A DNA stretch of 64,000 nucleotides from Trichaptum fuscoviolaceum (lineage: Eukaryota; Basidiomycota; Agaricomycetes; Hymenochaetales; Trichaptaceae). Within the stretch, counting starts at the first letter, position 1. Each line of letters starts with the position of its first letter. A model generated the notes under the pieces. The model saw nothing but the letters and a program-made list of their open reading frames with translations. It was not told the origin of the DNA and did no database searches. The position numbers and the translations under genes were made by a program. The DNA is taken from NCBI GenBank assembly GCA_910574455.1, contig CAJSYZ010000006.1, positions 1,974,156 to 2,038,155 of the forward strand, in the 5' to 3' direction. Below are positions 47,401-57,657 of the stretch, one piece after another.

Positions 47401-48204
47401 CTGCGGCGGTACGAGTTCTTCGAACGACTTCTCGCCTTCCTTCACTGCAGTCTTCTCAGCAATTGCCTGAGACCAGGTGTACGAAGCGGCGATCCGCTGT
47501 GCGAAATCCGGGTCATCCGTGACAAAGAATTCCTCAGAATCATGATAAACATCCCAATACTTCTCAGAATACCGGAAGCCTGGCGGAACTTTGTCTCGTT
47601 CGCTGACCGGTTCGTCCGTACCACCCGAGTCGTACGGTTCGTCCTCGAGCTCAGCTACCGTCACTCGAGTTCGAGGAGGTGGCCGAGGCTTCGCGCGGCG
47701 TGCGCGGTTCGAGGTCTCCGTACGAGCCGTGCGCACTGCGTCTGACTCCGGGGGACCTTCCATCTGAAACTCCGTACGGTCCGTACGAGGCTGACAGGCC
47801 TTCGCACAGCGCGTAAAAGTCATCTGGTCGTTCGCCCAGTCGATCTCTGGGTTGTGGAGTCGCAACCAATCGACCCCAATAATCAGGGGATAGTCCCCAA
47901 TGTCCGCCACTACTGCAGTCACGTTCTCCGTGTGCGATCCGACTGTTAAACTAATTGGCACTTCATCTGTGAGCCAGCCCACATTGTTCAAAGAGTTGTC
48001 TGCGTTGTACAACCGCGTACGAGGGACCAAAGGTCTCGTACGGAGCCCGAACCGTTCGACAACCGTACGGTTAATAAATATCGATGAGGCCCCACTGTCT
48101 AAGAAGGCTCTCATCCTTAAGATCTTTCTGCCATCGCTGACTCTCACAGGAAAACGAATGAACCGGCGCAACTTCTTGTCTATTGACTGTATACTAGTAG
48201 ACAT
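44473..48204 (-). CDS. pol: Pol polyprotein, retrotransposon 1 (1243 aa, open)
   Basis: Domains in order: aspartic protease (FLDSGAS, about residues 34-40), reverse transcriptase (KKKDGSLRMVVDYRKLN; FTTLDLRSGYH; YLDD at about 454-457), RNase H (ILECDASDFA; DKELLAIV; SDHKNL), integrase with its zinc-binding segment (GCDTCMRTK) and D-D-E residues (SCDFI; SDRGPQF; QTDGQTERVNQE), a GPY/F module (RRLGPYEV), and a C-terminal chromodomain (YLVRWKGYQSDEDTWL). Pol lies in the -1 frame relative to gag. That frame is open through the gag stop, with its first ATG 78 nt downstream, so expression by ribosomal frameshifting or by re-initiation is possible. Confidence 0.95.
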   Translation of the reverse strand: MSTSIQSIDKKLRRFIRFPVRVSDGRKILRMRAFLDSGASSIFINRTVVERFGLRTRPLVPRTRLYNADNSLNNVGWLTDEVPISLTVGSHTENVTAVVADIGDYPLIIGVDWLRLHNPEIDWANDQMTFTRCAKACQPRTDRTEFQMEGPPESDAVRTARTETSNRARRAKPRPPPRTRVTVAELEDEPYDSGGTDEPVSERDKVPPGFRYSEKYWDVYHDSEEFFVTDDPDFAQRIAASYTWSQAIAEKTAVKEGEKSFEELVPPQYRDFAKVFSKDRAERLPTRKPYDHAIDLVPGAVPSYSKIYPMAPNERTALKEFIEENLRKGYIRPSKSPAAAPVFFIKKKDGSLRMVVDYRKLNAMTVKNRYPLPLTTELVDALKKAKVFTTLDLRSGYHNVRMKEGDEWKAAFRTQEGHFEPTVMTFGLTNAPATFQHMMNDIFKDLNGVIVIIYLDDLLIFSENEEDHVEHVRTVLERLEKHDLFVKPEKCKFHQSSVEYLGMIIGAGTVSMDPAKVKAVLEWPTPAKVKDIQAFLGFANFYRRFIEDYSRIVRPMTELLRKDVRFEWGTRQQASFDELKRRFTQAPVLAMPDLEKPFILECDASDFATGAVLSQVGTDGTIHPVAFYSKSLNDAERNYEIYDKELLAIVRSLDEWRHYLEGSPHKIDVVSDHKNLLYFSEARNLTRRQARWSIFLSRFDFTIRHRPGRLGGKPDAMSRRTDLKPNGPDNTNRTLLDRDLFRLHAMRRGMVRLEGDTALLRRIRSSKSWDEELVEAIEALKGKAPVSLKKELEDWNTEDGLLLYRGKVYVPKDEEIRRDIVKLHHDSLPVGHPGRWKTYELVSRNYWWPGMSSFVERYVSGCDTCMRTKNIPQRPVGPLEPNEVPSGPWQTISCDFITQLPPSEGFDAIFVVVDRLTKQAHFVPTTSDVDSTRTAELFVSEVWKHHGTPRKIISDRGPQFVSRFMKEFFKRLGIKGATSTSFHPQTDGQTERVNQELEQYLRAFTDVRQENWARLLPMAEFAHNTRAHSATRTSPFALLYGYEPGFAIVPSTGLSTVPAADDRIDMLKKAQDDAQAALEVAADRMKRYYDQHRTDVPDIEPGDRVWLEARNIALPGARKLNHRRLGPYEVVRKLSPLNYELKLPASMKVHPVFHVSLLTKYQSDTIPGRVQTPPEPVPINGDIEYEVQEILNSRRTGRTQKLQYLVRWKGYQSDEDTWLDAANMEHAQARIRAFHRKYPLAVR

Positions 48205-48281
48205 AGAAGGGACTGGGACATCATTTTCTAAACAAGAGAATCGGTTATGGGTCTCGAGCGGCGCGACGATGCGCTGAGACC

Positions 48282-49481
48282 CTAGTTGAAACCCGATTCC
48301 TTCGAGAGGTGCGCCATAAGGACTTTGGCAGCATCAGAAACAGAGATTGGGTGTTCGGTCGTACCGCTCGGTACGAGGGGGGTCTCGTCCGAGACGTCAG
48401 CGATCGAAGCAGTGGGAGCTGGGGCCGGTACCTGGGGTGTCGAGGCCGTACTGACGTTCGTACGGTTCGAGGTATTAGACGCGTGGCGCTTGGGGCACTT
48501 GGCGGACATATGACCTTTCTCGCCACAGTGGAAGCATAACCCCTTGCGCAGCGCCTCTTCCCTACTGATCTGGTCCACCTCCATCGCGTTCGGGTCACGG
48601 TGGCTCGAGCCGGTACGAGGCTGGTTCGAGTTCGACGTCTGACGCGTCTGGAAAGCAGTTCCAGTGCGCTGAGGGATGGGGTTGGTACGAGTTGTGGCAC
48701 GGATGGCTCGCAGCTCATCATCGTAGACACAACAGGCCTTCACATACCCATCAAAGTCCTCAGGCATCTTCTTGAGCGTCAGGTCCGTACGAAAACGGTT
48801 CGAAAGTCCGTACCGGAACCAAGCAATCCATGGTTTATCGTCAGCAACCCACTTGGTCTTGACCTTGAGGGCCCTGTAGCGAGCAGCATACTCAGCCACG
48901 GTTCCAGTCTGCCTGAGAGCCATAATTTCGTTCTCAGCAGCAGCAACAGCATCAGCTTCACCATATCCAGCAGCCAGAGACTCCAAGAAAGTGTCCAACT
49001 TGTCGAAAATGGCGACCGGCTCGCCCTTGTGGATCGAGTCCATGTAGGGACGCACCCACTCGTCTGCAGGGCCTCGAAGGTAAGTCGCAGCGAACTGGCA
49101 CTTCGTACGCTCGTCCGGGAACTCGTGCGGGCGCATAGAGATGTAGTTCCGTACCTGACCGGACCAAGCTTCGTACGAAAGCTTGTCCTTGTCCGCGGCA
49201 TCGCCCTTGGGGCCGTAAAACAAGCCTGGGGGTGGAATCTTCGGACCCTTCGTACCGCGCGGTTCGGCGACGCGCGTTTCGAGCGCTCCCTTCAAGTATG
49301 CATTCTGCTGAAGCAACTGATCGATCTGCTCCCTCCAGGGGGCCATATACTGGTTCAGCATAGCCTGAGTCGCCTCATCCATAGTTGGGGGTTGTGGGGG
49401 TACGGGTGCCTGCACGGGTGCGACGGGGGGCGCTCCAGGAGGGCCTCCGGGCGCAGGAACAGGCGGTGTAGCGTTCTGCAT
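48282..49481 (-). CDS. gag: Gag, retrotransposon 1 (399 aa)
   Basis: Capsid-nucleocapsid protein. A Pro-rich N-terminus is followed by a Ty3-type capsid region (FDKLDTFLESLAAGYG; VAEYAARYRALK) and one CCHC zinc knuckle (CFHCGEKGHMSAKC, near residue 315). It ends GFN then TAG. Copy 2 encodes a nearly identical 399-residue Gag. Confidence 0.93.
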   Translation of the reverse strand: MQNATPPVPAPGGPPGAPPVAPVQAPVPPQPPTMDEATQAMLNQYMAPWREQIDQLLQQNAYLKGALETRVAEPRGTKGPKIPPPGLFYGPKGDAADKDKLSYEAWSGQVRNYISMRPHEFPDERTKCQFAATYLRGPADEWVRPYMDSIHKGEPVAIFDKLDTFLESLAAGYGEADAVAAAENEIMALRQTGTVAEYAARYRALKVKTKWVADDKPWIAWFRYGLSNRFRTDLTLKKMPEDFDGYVKACCVYDDELRAIRATTRTNPIPQRTGTAFQTRQTSNSNQPRTGSSHRDPNAMEVDQISREEALRKGLCFHCGEKGHMSAKCPKRHASNTSNRTNVSTASTPQVPAPAPTASIADVSDETPLVPSGTTEHPISVSDAAKVLMAHLSKESGFN

Positions 49482-49564
49482 CGTACGGGCGTTCGAGCGA
49501 AGCGAGCGTCGGCAGAATGGTTCGAACGGTACGAGTTTTTTCGCGCGAGGTAGTGAGAAAAAAG

Positions 49565-49575
49565 ACTTTTGGCCT
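49565..49575 (-). other. Self-complementary primer-binding site, retrotransposon 1
   Basis: Two nt inside the 5' LTR, the element strand reads AGGCCAAAAGT. This is a perfect complement of an 11-nt segment inside the same LTR (49750-49760). This is the arrangement of Tf1-type self-primed elements; no tRNA 3' end match was evident by eye. Confidence 0.65.
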
Positions 49576-49577
49576 AA

Positions 49578-50158
49578 TGTTACGACACAGAGTGGTTCTA
49601 TGCGTTCTCAGGACCTCGGACAACGTAAATCGGACGATCAGCGGCTATGCAAAGCGGTTCCACACTCTGGGAAGCACTTGACAAGTCAATTAAGCTATTC
49701 TACACATCAGAAGCACAAATATAACGTCACCTGGGAAGCACTTGACAAGAGGCCAAAAGTGGAGTGCTTCTCAGGCGGACGGGCGCTTTTGGCAAGCGCA
49801 GGAGGAACTATACAGTTCCTCCAAGCCACCGTCCGTACGGACCCGTGGTCCGATCCGAATTTGAAATACAAATAGAAAGATGAATAAGCATCGCTGGCGC
49901 GCCGGGTTTGAACCCAAGCGCACCAAAAGGTGTCCGTTAGTGAATAGAATGAAAAGAAACAATAATCCCGTGTGCAGACCGATGCAAAGGTGTACGCGCC
50001 GTACGGGCTTCGTACCGAGTGCGTACCGCTGACCGTACGAGACCCGTACGAGTGTCTCGTACGATGTCAGGAATCGAAAGTAAATAAAAACATCAGTAAA
50101 TCATAAGTAAACGGAAAATAAAAGAAAACAATAAGTAAATCCGTGGCGATTCCTGACA
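49578..50158 (-). repeat. 5' LTR of retrotransposon 1
   Basis: 581 bp. Contains the 11-nt complement of the primer site and a cluster of CGTACG palindromes. Confidence 0.95.
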
Positions 50159-51201
50159 GGAATAGTACCTTTTATCCACAATATCCAGCTCTGTTGTGGT
50201 CATGCTCTGGCAAATCCACTCGACAAGATGATCCTTGAACACGCCTTTGATGATTTGGTGCAGTAAGTCTGGAGAAATGAGATCGCATATATCTGCACGC
50301 GGAAAATCATTGGTGAAGGGCTACGGGACATAGTTCAAGTTGCGGTAAGTGCATCTAATGGACAACTTGAAGTTGGAACACATACGACGATATCTTGGTG
50401 GAACCCATACTCCTTACGAATTGTGGCTCTACTTATGCTATTGTCATCCACCTGTTCTATCAATCGTTCGTGCAGCTCTTTTGTTCGAGGATTTGTAACA
50501 AATTCCGGATTATCTAGGTTCTTGTGAGGTGCTGTACATCTATATAGTAGCCGCATTAAGCCATTTCCTCGAACTCAAGTCGGATGTGATTTTTGGAAAG
50601 GACAATACTTACTTGCAGCACCATCCAGTGCATATTGCGCATAGACTCACCTGTTCCGGATAATCGGCTATATACGAGCCGAGTCCGAGAACCGACCTAC
50701 GCAAGTGACCATCAGGGCACCGGAAAATGGTTTGTTCGTTGTTTATGGACATTGCGCTCTTCAGTGGTCTCAAGATTCTCGATATAGATGAATGAAAGAC
50801 TTGATGTCGAAAGCGGCGGAATTCATCCGACTTTTCGTACTGCCGTTCAGCTGCAAAGCATCAGAACACAAATGGATAGCTCAGTTTTTGACACACACTC
50901 TTTGGTATTGCTAGAAATGCTACGAGCTGGACTGTATTCAACTTTTGGGACCGCCGGGCCTTGTTAGATACATTTCCTATTGAGAGATATAACGGATAAT
51001 ATTCGTTGTTGCCAGTTCCAACGGAAACTGTTGTCTTGTCACTCCCTAAAATTACCGGAACGAACATGGACCCATGAACTGCTTTATCTTCGGCGTAGAT
51101 TTTGTTCTAAGTCAAGGATAATCAGTACACTTCCTCCAACTTCGAATGCTGCATGATTCATGACTTACAGCCTGTTCCCAAGCAAAATTTCCGGACATGT
51201 A

Positions 51202-51206
51202 GTTTC
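51202..51206. repeat. Target site duplication GTTTC (retrotransposon 2)
   Basis: GTTTC at 51202-51206 and again at 57658-57662. Confidence 0.9.
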
Positions 51207-51851
51207 TGTTACGACACAGAGTGGTTCTATGCGTTCTCAGGACCTCGGACAACGTAAATCGGACGATCAGCGGCTATGCGAAGCGGTTCCACACTCTGGG
51301 AAGCACTTGACAAGTCAATTAAGCTATTCTATACATCAGAAGCACAAATATAACGTCACCTGGGAAGCACTTGACAAGAGGCCAAAAGTGGAGTGCTTCT
51401 CAGGCGGACGGGCGCTTTTGGCAAGCGCAGGAGGAACTATACAGTTCCTCCAAGCCACCGTCCGTACGGACCCGTGGTCCGATCCGAATTTGAAATACAA
51501 ATAGAAAGATGAATAAGCATTGCTGGCGCGCCGGGTTTGAACCCAAGCGCAATTTGAAATACAAATAGAAAGATGAATAAGCATTGCTGGCGCGCCGGGT
51601 TTGAACCCAAGCGCACAGAAAAGTGTCCGTTAGTGAATAGAATCAAAAGAAACAACAATCCCCGTGTGCAGATAGATGCAAAGGTGTACGCGCCGTACGG
51701 GCTTCGTACCGAGCGCGTACCGCTGACCGTACGAGACCGTACGAGTGTCTCGTACGATGTCAGGAATCGAAAGTAAATAAAAACATCAGTAAATCATAAG
51801 TAAACGGAAAATAAAAGAAAACAATAAGTAAATCCGTGGCGATTCCTGACA
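51207..51851 (-). repeat. 3' LTR of retrotransposon 2
   Basis: 645 bp, with two tandem copies of a 64-bp unit at about 51486-51613. Confidence 0.95.
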
Positions 51852-54800
51852 TTACCCCCCTCCAAGGACGCTGCTAAACAGCGTGCGTGTTCGTACCGAT
51901 CCGTACGGTCACCGTACCGCCAATGGGTACTTGCGATGGAAAGCGCGAATTCTAGCTTGTGCGTTTCCATATTAGCCGCGTCGAGCCAGGTATCTTCGTC
52001 CGACTGGTAACCCTTCCATCGAACCAAGTACTGAAGTTTCTGCGTACGGCCCGTACGACGCGAGTTCAGGATCTCCTGAACTTCGTACTCAATGTCCCCA
52101 TTGATTGGTACGGGCTCGGGAGGGGTCTGTACGCGTCCGGGGATCGTGTCCGACTGGTACTTGGTCAGGAGCGAGACATGGAAGACTGGGTGCACCTTCA
52201 TCGAAGCTGGAAGTTTCAGCTCATAGTTTAGCGGACTTAGCTTTCGTACGACCTCGTACGGACCGAGTCGACGATGATTGAGCTTCCTGGCACCTGGCAA
52301 GGCTATATTGCGAGCCTCGAGCCAGACACGATCACCTGGTTCGATGTCCGGTACGTCCGTACGGTGTTGGTCGTAGTAGCGCTTCATACGATCCGCAGCA
52401 ACTTCCAACGCGGCCTGGGCATCATCCTGAGCCTTCTTCAGCATGTCTAGACGATCATCAGCTGCTGGTACGGTCGAAAGACCCGTACTTGGTACGATGG
52501 CGAACCCGGGCTCGTACCCGTACAACAGCGCGAATGGCGAGGTCCGAGTGGCTGAATGCGCACGAGTGTTGTGCGCAAACTCGGCCATAGGCAGCAGCCG
52601 AGCCCAGTTCTCCTGCCGAATGTCTGTGAAGGCTCGAAGATACTGTTCGAGCTCCTGATTCACTCGTTCGGTCTGACCATCAGTCTGAGGGTGGAAAGAA
52701 GTCGAAGTAGACCTTTAATACCAAGTCGCTTGAAGAACTCCTTCATGAAGCGTGATACGAACTGGGGCCCGCGGTCCGAGATGATTTTTCGAGGCGTACC
52801 ATGGTGTTTCCACACCTCGGACACGAACAGTTCGGCCGTACGAGTCGAGTCGACATCGGACGTCGTTGGTACGAAGTGCGCCTGCTTGGTGAGCCGGTCT
52901 ACCACCACAAAGATTGCATCAAACCCATCAGACGGTGGCAGCTGCGTGATAAAGTCGCAGGAGATCGTCTGCCATGGCCCGGACGGTACCTCGTTCGGTT
53001 CGAGCGGTCCGACCGGTCGCTGGGGAATATTCTTGGTGCGCATACAGGTATCGCACCCGGACACGTACCGCTCGACGAACGAAGACATCCCTGGCCACCA
53101 ATAGTTGCGACTCACCAGTTCGTACGTCTTCCACCGTCCGGGGTGTCCCACTGGCAGAGAATCATGATGTAATTTCACAATATCTCGCCGAATTTCCTCG
53201 TCCTTTGGTACGTAGACCTTCCCTCGGTACAGCAGCAGTCCATCCTCCGTGTTCCAGTCCTCTAACTCCTTCTTCAAGGACACAGGGGCCTTCCCCTTCA
53301 GTGCCTCGATCGCCTCTACCAATTCCTCGTCCCAACTCTTCGAACTCCGGATCCTTCGCAACAACGCCGTGTCCCCCTCGAGCCGTACCATGCCTCGACG
53401 CATTGCATGCAAGCGAAACAAGTCTCTATCCAACAGAGTCCGGTTCGTGTTGTCCGGACCATTTGGTTCGAGGTCGGTACGACGTGACATCGCGTCTGGC
53501 TTGCCCCCAAGCCGGCCAGGGCGATGTCGGATTGTGAAGTCGAACCGACTGAGAAAAATACTCCAGCGAGCTTGTCTGCGAGTGAGATTACGAGCTTCAG
53601 AGAAGTAGAGCAGGTTCTTGTGGTCCGAGACGACATCGATCTTGTGTGGAGACCCTTCGAGATAATGTCTCCACTCGTCGAGCGACCGTACGATAGCCAG
53701 TAGCTCCTTATCATAGATCTCATAGTTTCGCTCCGCATCATTTAGCGATTTCGAGTAGAAAGCCACCGGATGAATCGTACCGTCCGTACCGACCTGCGAC
53801 AGTACTGCACCTGTTGCAAAGTCAGAAGCGTCACACTCCAGAATAAATGGTTTCTCGAGGTCAGGCATGGCCAGTACCGGTGCTTGAGTGAATCGACGCT
53901 TCAACTCGTCGAACGAGGCTTGTTGTCTCGTACCCCACTCGAACCGGACGTCCTTTCGAAGTAGTTCGGTCATAGGCCGTACGATCCGGGAGTAATCCTC
54001 GATAAACCGGCGATAGAAGTTCGCAAAACCTAGGAAGGCTTGAATATCCTTGACCTTTGCAGGTGTAGGCCACTCCAGAACCGCATTGACCTTGGCCGGG
54101 TCCATCGAAACCGTACCGGCTCCGATAACCATGCCTAGGTATTCCACAGAAGACTGGTGGAACTTACACTTCTCCGGCTTGACAAACAGGTCGTGCTTCT
54201 CGAGCCGTTCGAGTACGGTACGAACGTGCTCGACATGATCTTCCTCATTCTCAGAGAAAATCAGCAAATCGTCTAGATAGATGATCACAATCACCCCATT
54301 CAGATCTTTGAAGATGTCGTTCATCATGTGCTGGAATGTCGCCGGAGCATTGGTGAGTCCGAAGGTCATCACCGTCGGTTCGAAGTGGCCTTCCTGCGTA
54401 CGAAAGGCCGCTTTCCACTCGTCTCCTTCCTTCATCCGTACGTTGTGGTACCCGGATCGAAGGTCTAAGGTCGTAAACACCTTCGCTTTCTTCAAGGCAT
54501 CGACTAGCTCAGTGGTGAGAGGCAGTGGGTACCTGTTCTTCACAGTCATCGCATTGAGCTTGCGATAATCTACCACCATGCGCAGCGAACCGTCCTTCTT
54601 CTTGATAAAGAAGACCGGAGCCGCAGCCGGAGACTTGGAGGGTCGAATGTACCCCTTCCTCAAGTTCTCCTCGATGAATTCCTTCAGCGCCGTACGCTCG
54701 TTCGGCGCCATGGGGTAGATCTTGCTGTAAGAAGGTACCGCACCCGGTACGAGGTCGATCGCATGGTCGTACGGTTTACGGGTGGGGAGGCGTTCGGCCC

Positions 54801-55638
54801 GGTCCTTCGAGAAGACTTTGGCGAAATCGCGGTACGGCGGCGGTACGAGTTCTTCGAACGACTTCTCGCCTTCCTTCACTGCAGTCTTCTCAGCAATTGC
54901 CTGAGACCAGGTGTACGAAGCGGCGATCCGCTGTGCGAAATCCGGGTCATCCGCGACAAAGAATTCCTCAGAATCATGATAAACATCCCAATACTTCTCA
55001 GAATACCGGAAGCCTGGCGGAACCTTATCTCTTTCGCTAACCTGTTCGTCCGTACCACCCGAGTCGTACGGTTCGTCCTCGAGCTCAGCTACCGTCACTC
55101 GAGTTCGAGGAGGTGGCCGAGGCTTCGCGCGGCGTGCGCGGTTCGAGGTCTCCGTACGAGCCGTGCGCACTGCGTCTGACTCCGGGGGACCTTCCATCTG
55201 AAACTCCGTACGGTCCGTACGAGGCTGACAGGCCTTCGCACAGCGCGTAAAGGTCATCTGGTCGTTCGCCCAGTCGATCTCTGGGTTGTGGAGTCGTAGC
55301 CAGTCGACCCCAATAATCAGGGGATAGTCCCCAATGTCCGCCACCACTGCAGTCACGTTCTCAGTGTGCGATCCGACCGTTAAACTAATTGGCACTTCAT
55401 CTGTGAGCCAGCCCACATTGTTCAAAGAGTTGTCTGCGTTGTACAACCGCGTACGAGGGACCAAAGGTCTCGTACGGAGCCCGAACCGTTCGACAACCGT
55501 ACGGTTAATAAATATTGATGAGGCCCCACTGTCTAAGAAGGCTCTCATCCTTAAGATCTTTCTGCCATCGCTGACTCTCACAGGAAAACGAATGAACCGG
55601 CGCAACTTCTTGTCTATTGACTGTACACTAGTAGACAT
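51852..55638 (-). pseudogene. pol: Pol polyprotein, retrotransposon 2, frameshifted
   Basis: Starts at the same ATG as copy 1 and matches it through protease, reverse transcriptase, RNase H and most of integrase. One C is missing at about 52710 relative to copy 1 (GTAGACC versus GTAGCACC on the plus strand). This ends the frame after 992 codons, within the integrase core just before the catalytic Glu segment. The remainder continues in another frame (289 codons, to 51794). A second missing base near 51964 removes the normal chromodomain tail. This copy could move only with help from an intact relative. Confidence 0.9.
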
Positions 55639-55715
55639 AGAAGGGACTGGGACATCATTTTCTAAACAAGAGAATCGGTTATGGGTCTCGAGCGGCGCGA
55701 CGATGCGCTGAGACC

Positions 55716-56915
55716 CTAGTTGAAATCCGATTCCTTCGAGAGGTGCGCCATAAGGACTTTGGCAGCATCAGAAACAGAGATTGGGCGTTCGGTCGTACCG
55801 CTTGGTACGAGGGGGGTCTCGTCCGAGACATCAGAGATCGAAGCAGTGGGAGCTGGGGCCGGTACCTGGGGTGTCGAGGCCGTACTGACGTTCGTACGGT
55901 TCGAGGTATTAGACGCGTGGCGCTTGGGGCACTTGGCGGACATATGACCTTTCTCGCCACAGTGGAAGCATAACCCCTTGCGCAGCGCCTCTTCCCTACT
56001 GATCTGGTCCACCTCCATCGCGTTCGGGTCACGGTGGCTCGAGCCGGTACGATGCTGGTTCGAGTTCGACGTCTGACGCGTCTGGAAAGCAGTTCCAGTG
56101 CGCTGAGGGATGGGGTTGGTACGAGTTGTGGCACGGATGGCTCGCAGCTCATCATCGTAGACACAGCAGGCCTTCACATACCCATCAAAGTCCTCAGGCA
56201 TCTTCTTAAGCGTCAGGTCCGTACGAAAACGGTTCGAAAGTCCGTACCGGAACCAAGCAATCCATGGTTTATCGTCAGCAACCCACTTGGTCTTGACCTT
56301 GAGAGCCCTGTAGCGAGCAGCATACTCCGCCACGGTTCCAGTCTGCCTGAGAGCCATAATTTCGTTCTCAGCAGCAGCAACAGCATCAGCTTCACCATAT
56401 CCAGCAGCCAGAGACTCCAAGAAAGTGTCCAACTTGTCGAAAATGGCGACCGGCTCGCCCTTGTGGATCGAGTCCATGTATGGACGCACCCACTCGTCTG
56501 CAGGGCCTCGAAGGTAAGTCGCAGCGAACTGGCACTTCGTACGCTCGTCCGGGAACTCGTGCGGGCGCATAGAGATGTAGTTCCGCACCTGCCCGGACCA
56601 AGCTTCGTACGAAAGCTTGTCCTTGTCCGCGGCATCGCCCTTGGGGCCGTAAAACAAGCCTGGGGGTGGAATCTTCGGACCCTTCGTACCGCGCGGTTCG
56701 GCGACACGCGTTTCGAGCGCTCCCTTCAAGTATGCATTCTGCTGAAGCAACTGGTCGATCTGCTCCCTCCAGGGGGCCATATACTGGTTCAGCATAGCCT
56801 GAGTCGCCTCATCCATAGTTGGGGGTTGTGGGGGTACTGGTGCCTGCACGGGTGCGACGGGGGGCGCTCCAGGAGGGCCTCCGTGCGCAGGAACAGGCGG
56901 TGTAACGTTCTGCAT
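55716..56915 (-). CDS. gag: Gag, retrotransposon 2 (399 aa)
   Basis: Same length and CCHC knuckle as copy 1, with only a few substitutions (for example MQNVTPPVPAHGG at the N-terminus). Confidence 0.92.
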   Translation of the reverse strand: MQNVTPPVPAHGGPPGAPPVAPVQAPVPPQPPTMDEATQAMLNQYMAPWREQIDQLLQQNAYLKGALETRVAEPRGTKGPKIPPPGLFYGPKGDAADKDKLSYEAWSGQVRNYISMRPHEFPDERTKCQFAATYLRGPADEWVRPYMDSIHKGEPVAIFDKLDTFLESLAAGYGEADAVAAAENEIMALRQTGTVAEYAARYRALKVKTKWVADDKPWIAWFRYGLSNRFRTDLTLKKMPEDFDGYVKACCVYDDELRAIRATTRTNPIPQRTGTAFQTRQTSNSNQHRTGSSHRDPNAMEVDQISREEALRKGLCFHCGEKGHMSAKCPKRHASNTSNRTNVSTASTPQVPAPAPTASISDVSDETPLVPSGTTERPISVSDAAKVLMAHLSKESDFN

Positions 56916-56999
56916 CGTACGGGCGTTCGAGCGAAGCGAGCGTCGGCAGAATGGTTCGAACGGTACGAGTTTTTTTTGCGCGAGGTAGTGAGAAAAAAG

Positions 57000-57010
57000 A
57001 CTTTTGGCCT
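57000..57010 (-). other. Self-complementary primer-binding site, retrotransposon 2
   Basis: AGGCCAAAAGT on the element strand, 2 nt from the LTR, complementary to 57185-57195 in the LTR, exactly as in copy 1. Confidence 0.65.
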
Positions 57011-57012
57011 AA

Positions 57013-57657
57013 TGTTACGACACAGAGTGGTTCTATGCGTTCTCAGGACCTCGGACAACGTAAATCGGACGATCAGCGGCTATGCGAAGCGGTTCCACAC
57101 TCTGGGAAGCACTTGACAAGTCAATTAAGCTATTCTATACATCAGAAGCACAAATATAACGTCACCTGGGAAGCACTTGACAAGAGGCCAAAAGTGGAGT
57201 GCTTCTCAGGCGGACGGGCGCTTTTGGCAAGCGCAGGAGGAACTATACAGTTCCTCCAAGCCACCGTCCGTACGGACCCGTGGTCCGATCCGAATTTGAA
57301 ATACAAATAGAAAGATGAATAAGCATTGCTGGCGCGCCGGGTTTGAACCCAAGCGCAATTTGAAATACAAATAGAAAGATGAATAAGCATTGCTGGCGCG
57401 CCGGGTTTGAACCCAAGCGCACAGAAAAGTGTCCGTTAGTGAATAGAATCAAAAGAAACAACAATCCCCGTGTGCAGATAGATGCAAAGGTGTACGCGCC
57501 GTACGGGCTTCGTACCGAGCGCGTACCGCTGACCGTACGAGACCGTACGAGTGTCTCGTACGATGTCAGGAATCGAAAGTAAATAAAAACATCAGTAAAT
57601 CATAAGTAAACGGAAAATAAAAGAAAACAATAAGTAAATCCGTGGCGATTCCTGACA
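57013..57657 (-). repeat. 5' LTR of retrotransposon 2
   Basis: 645 bp, apparently identical to 51207-51851. Confidence 0.95.

Larger units (their letters stand above)
43835..50158 (-). mobile_element. Ty3/gypsy chromovirus, copy 1 (6324 bp)
   Basis: Two 581-bp LTRs with TG...CA ends, a GGAAT duplication, and gag and pol on the minus strand, both open. The LTRs differ from each other by two single-base indels (near 44268 and 50043), so the insertion is recent. It lies in an intron of the Plavaka transposase. Confidence 0.95.
51207..57657 (-). mobile_element. Ty3/gypsy chromovirus, copy 2 (6451 bp)
   Basis: Same family and orientation as copy 1. The two 645-bp LTRs appear identical and carry a 64-bp tandem duplication absent from copy 1. 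Inserted in an exon of the Plavaka transposase. Gag is open; pol has at least two single-base deletions. Confidence 0.95.

Noticed and set aside
51336..51584. Open frames within the LTRs
   Set aside because: They cross the LTR duplication and have no protein-like features; LTR function explains the sequence.
53316..53741. Further open frames inside both pol genes
   Set aside because: Shadow frames of a high-GC pol gene; the pol frame carries all catalytic motifs.
56034..57116. Plus-strand frame of 360 codons (and its twin at 48600-49553)
   Set aside because: Exactly antisense to gag; the sense frame has the zinc knuckle and capsid features.
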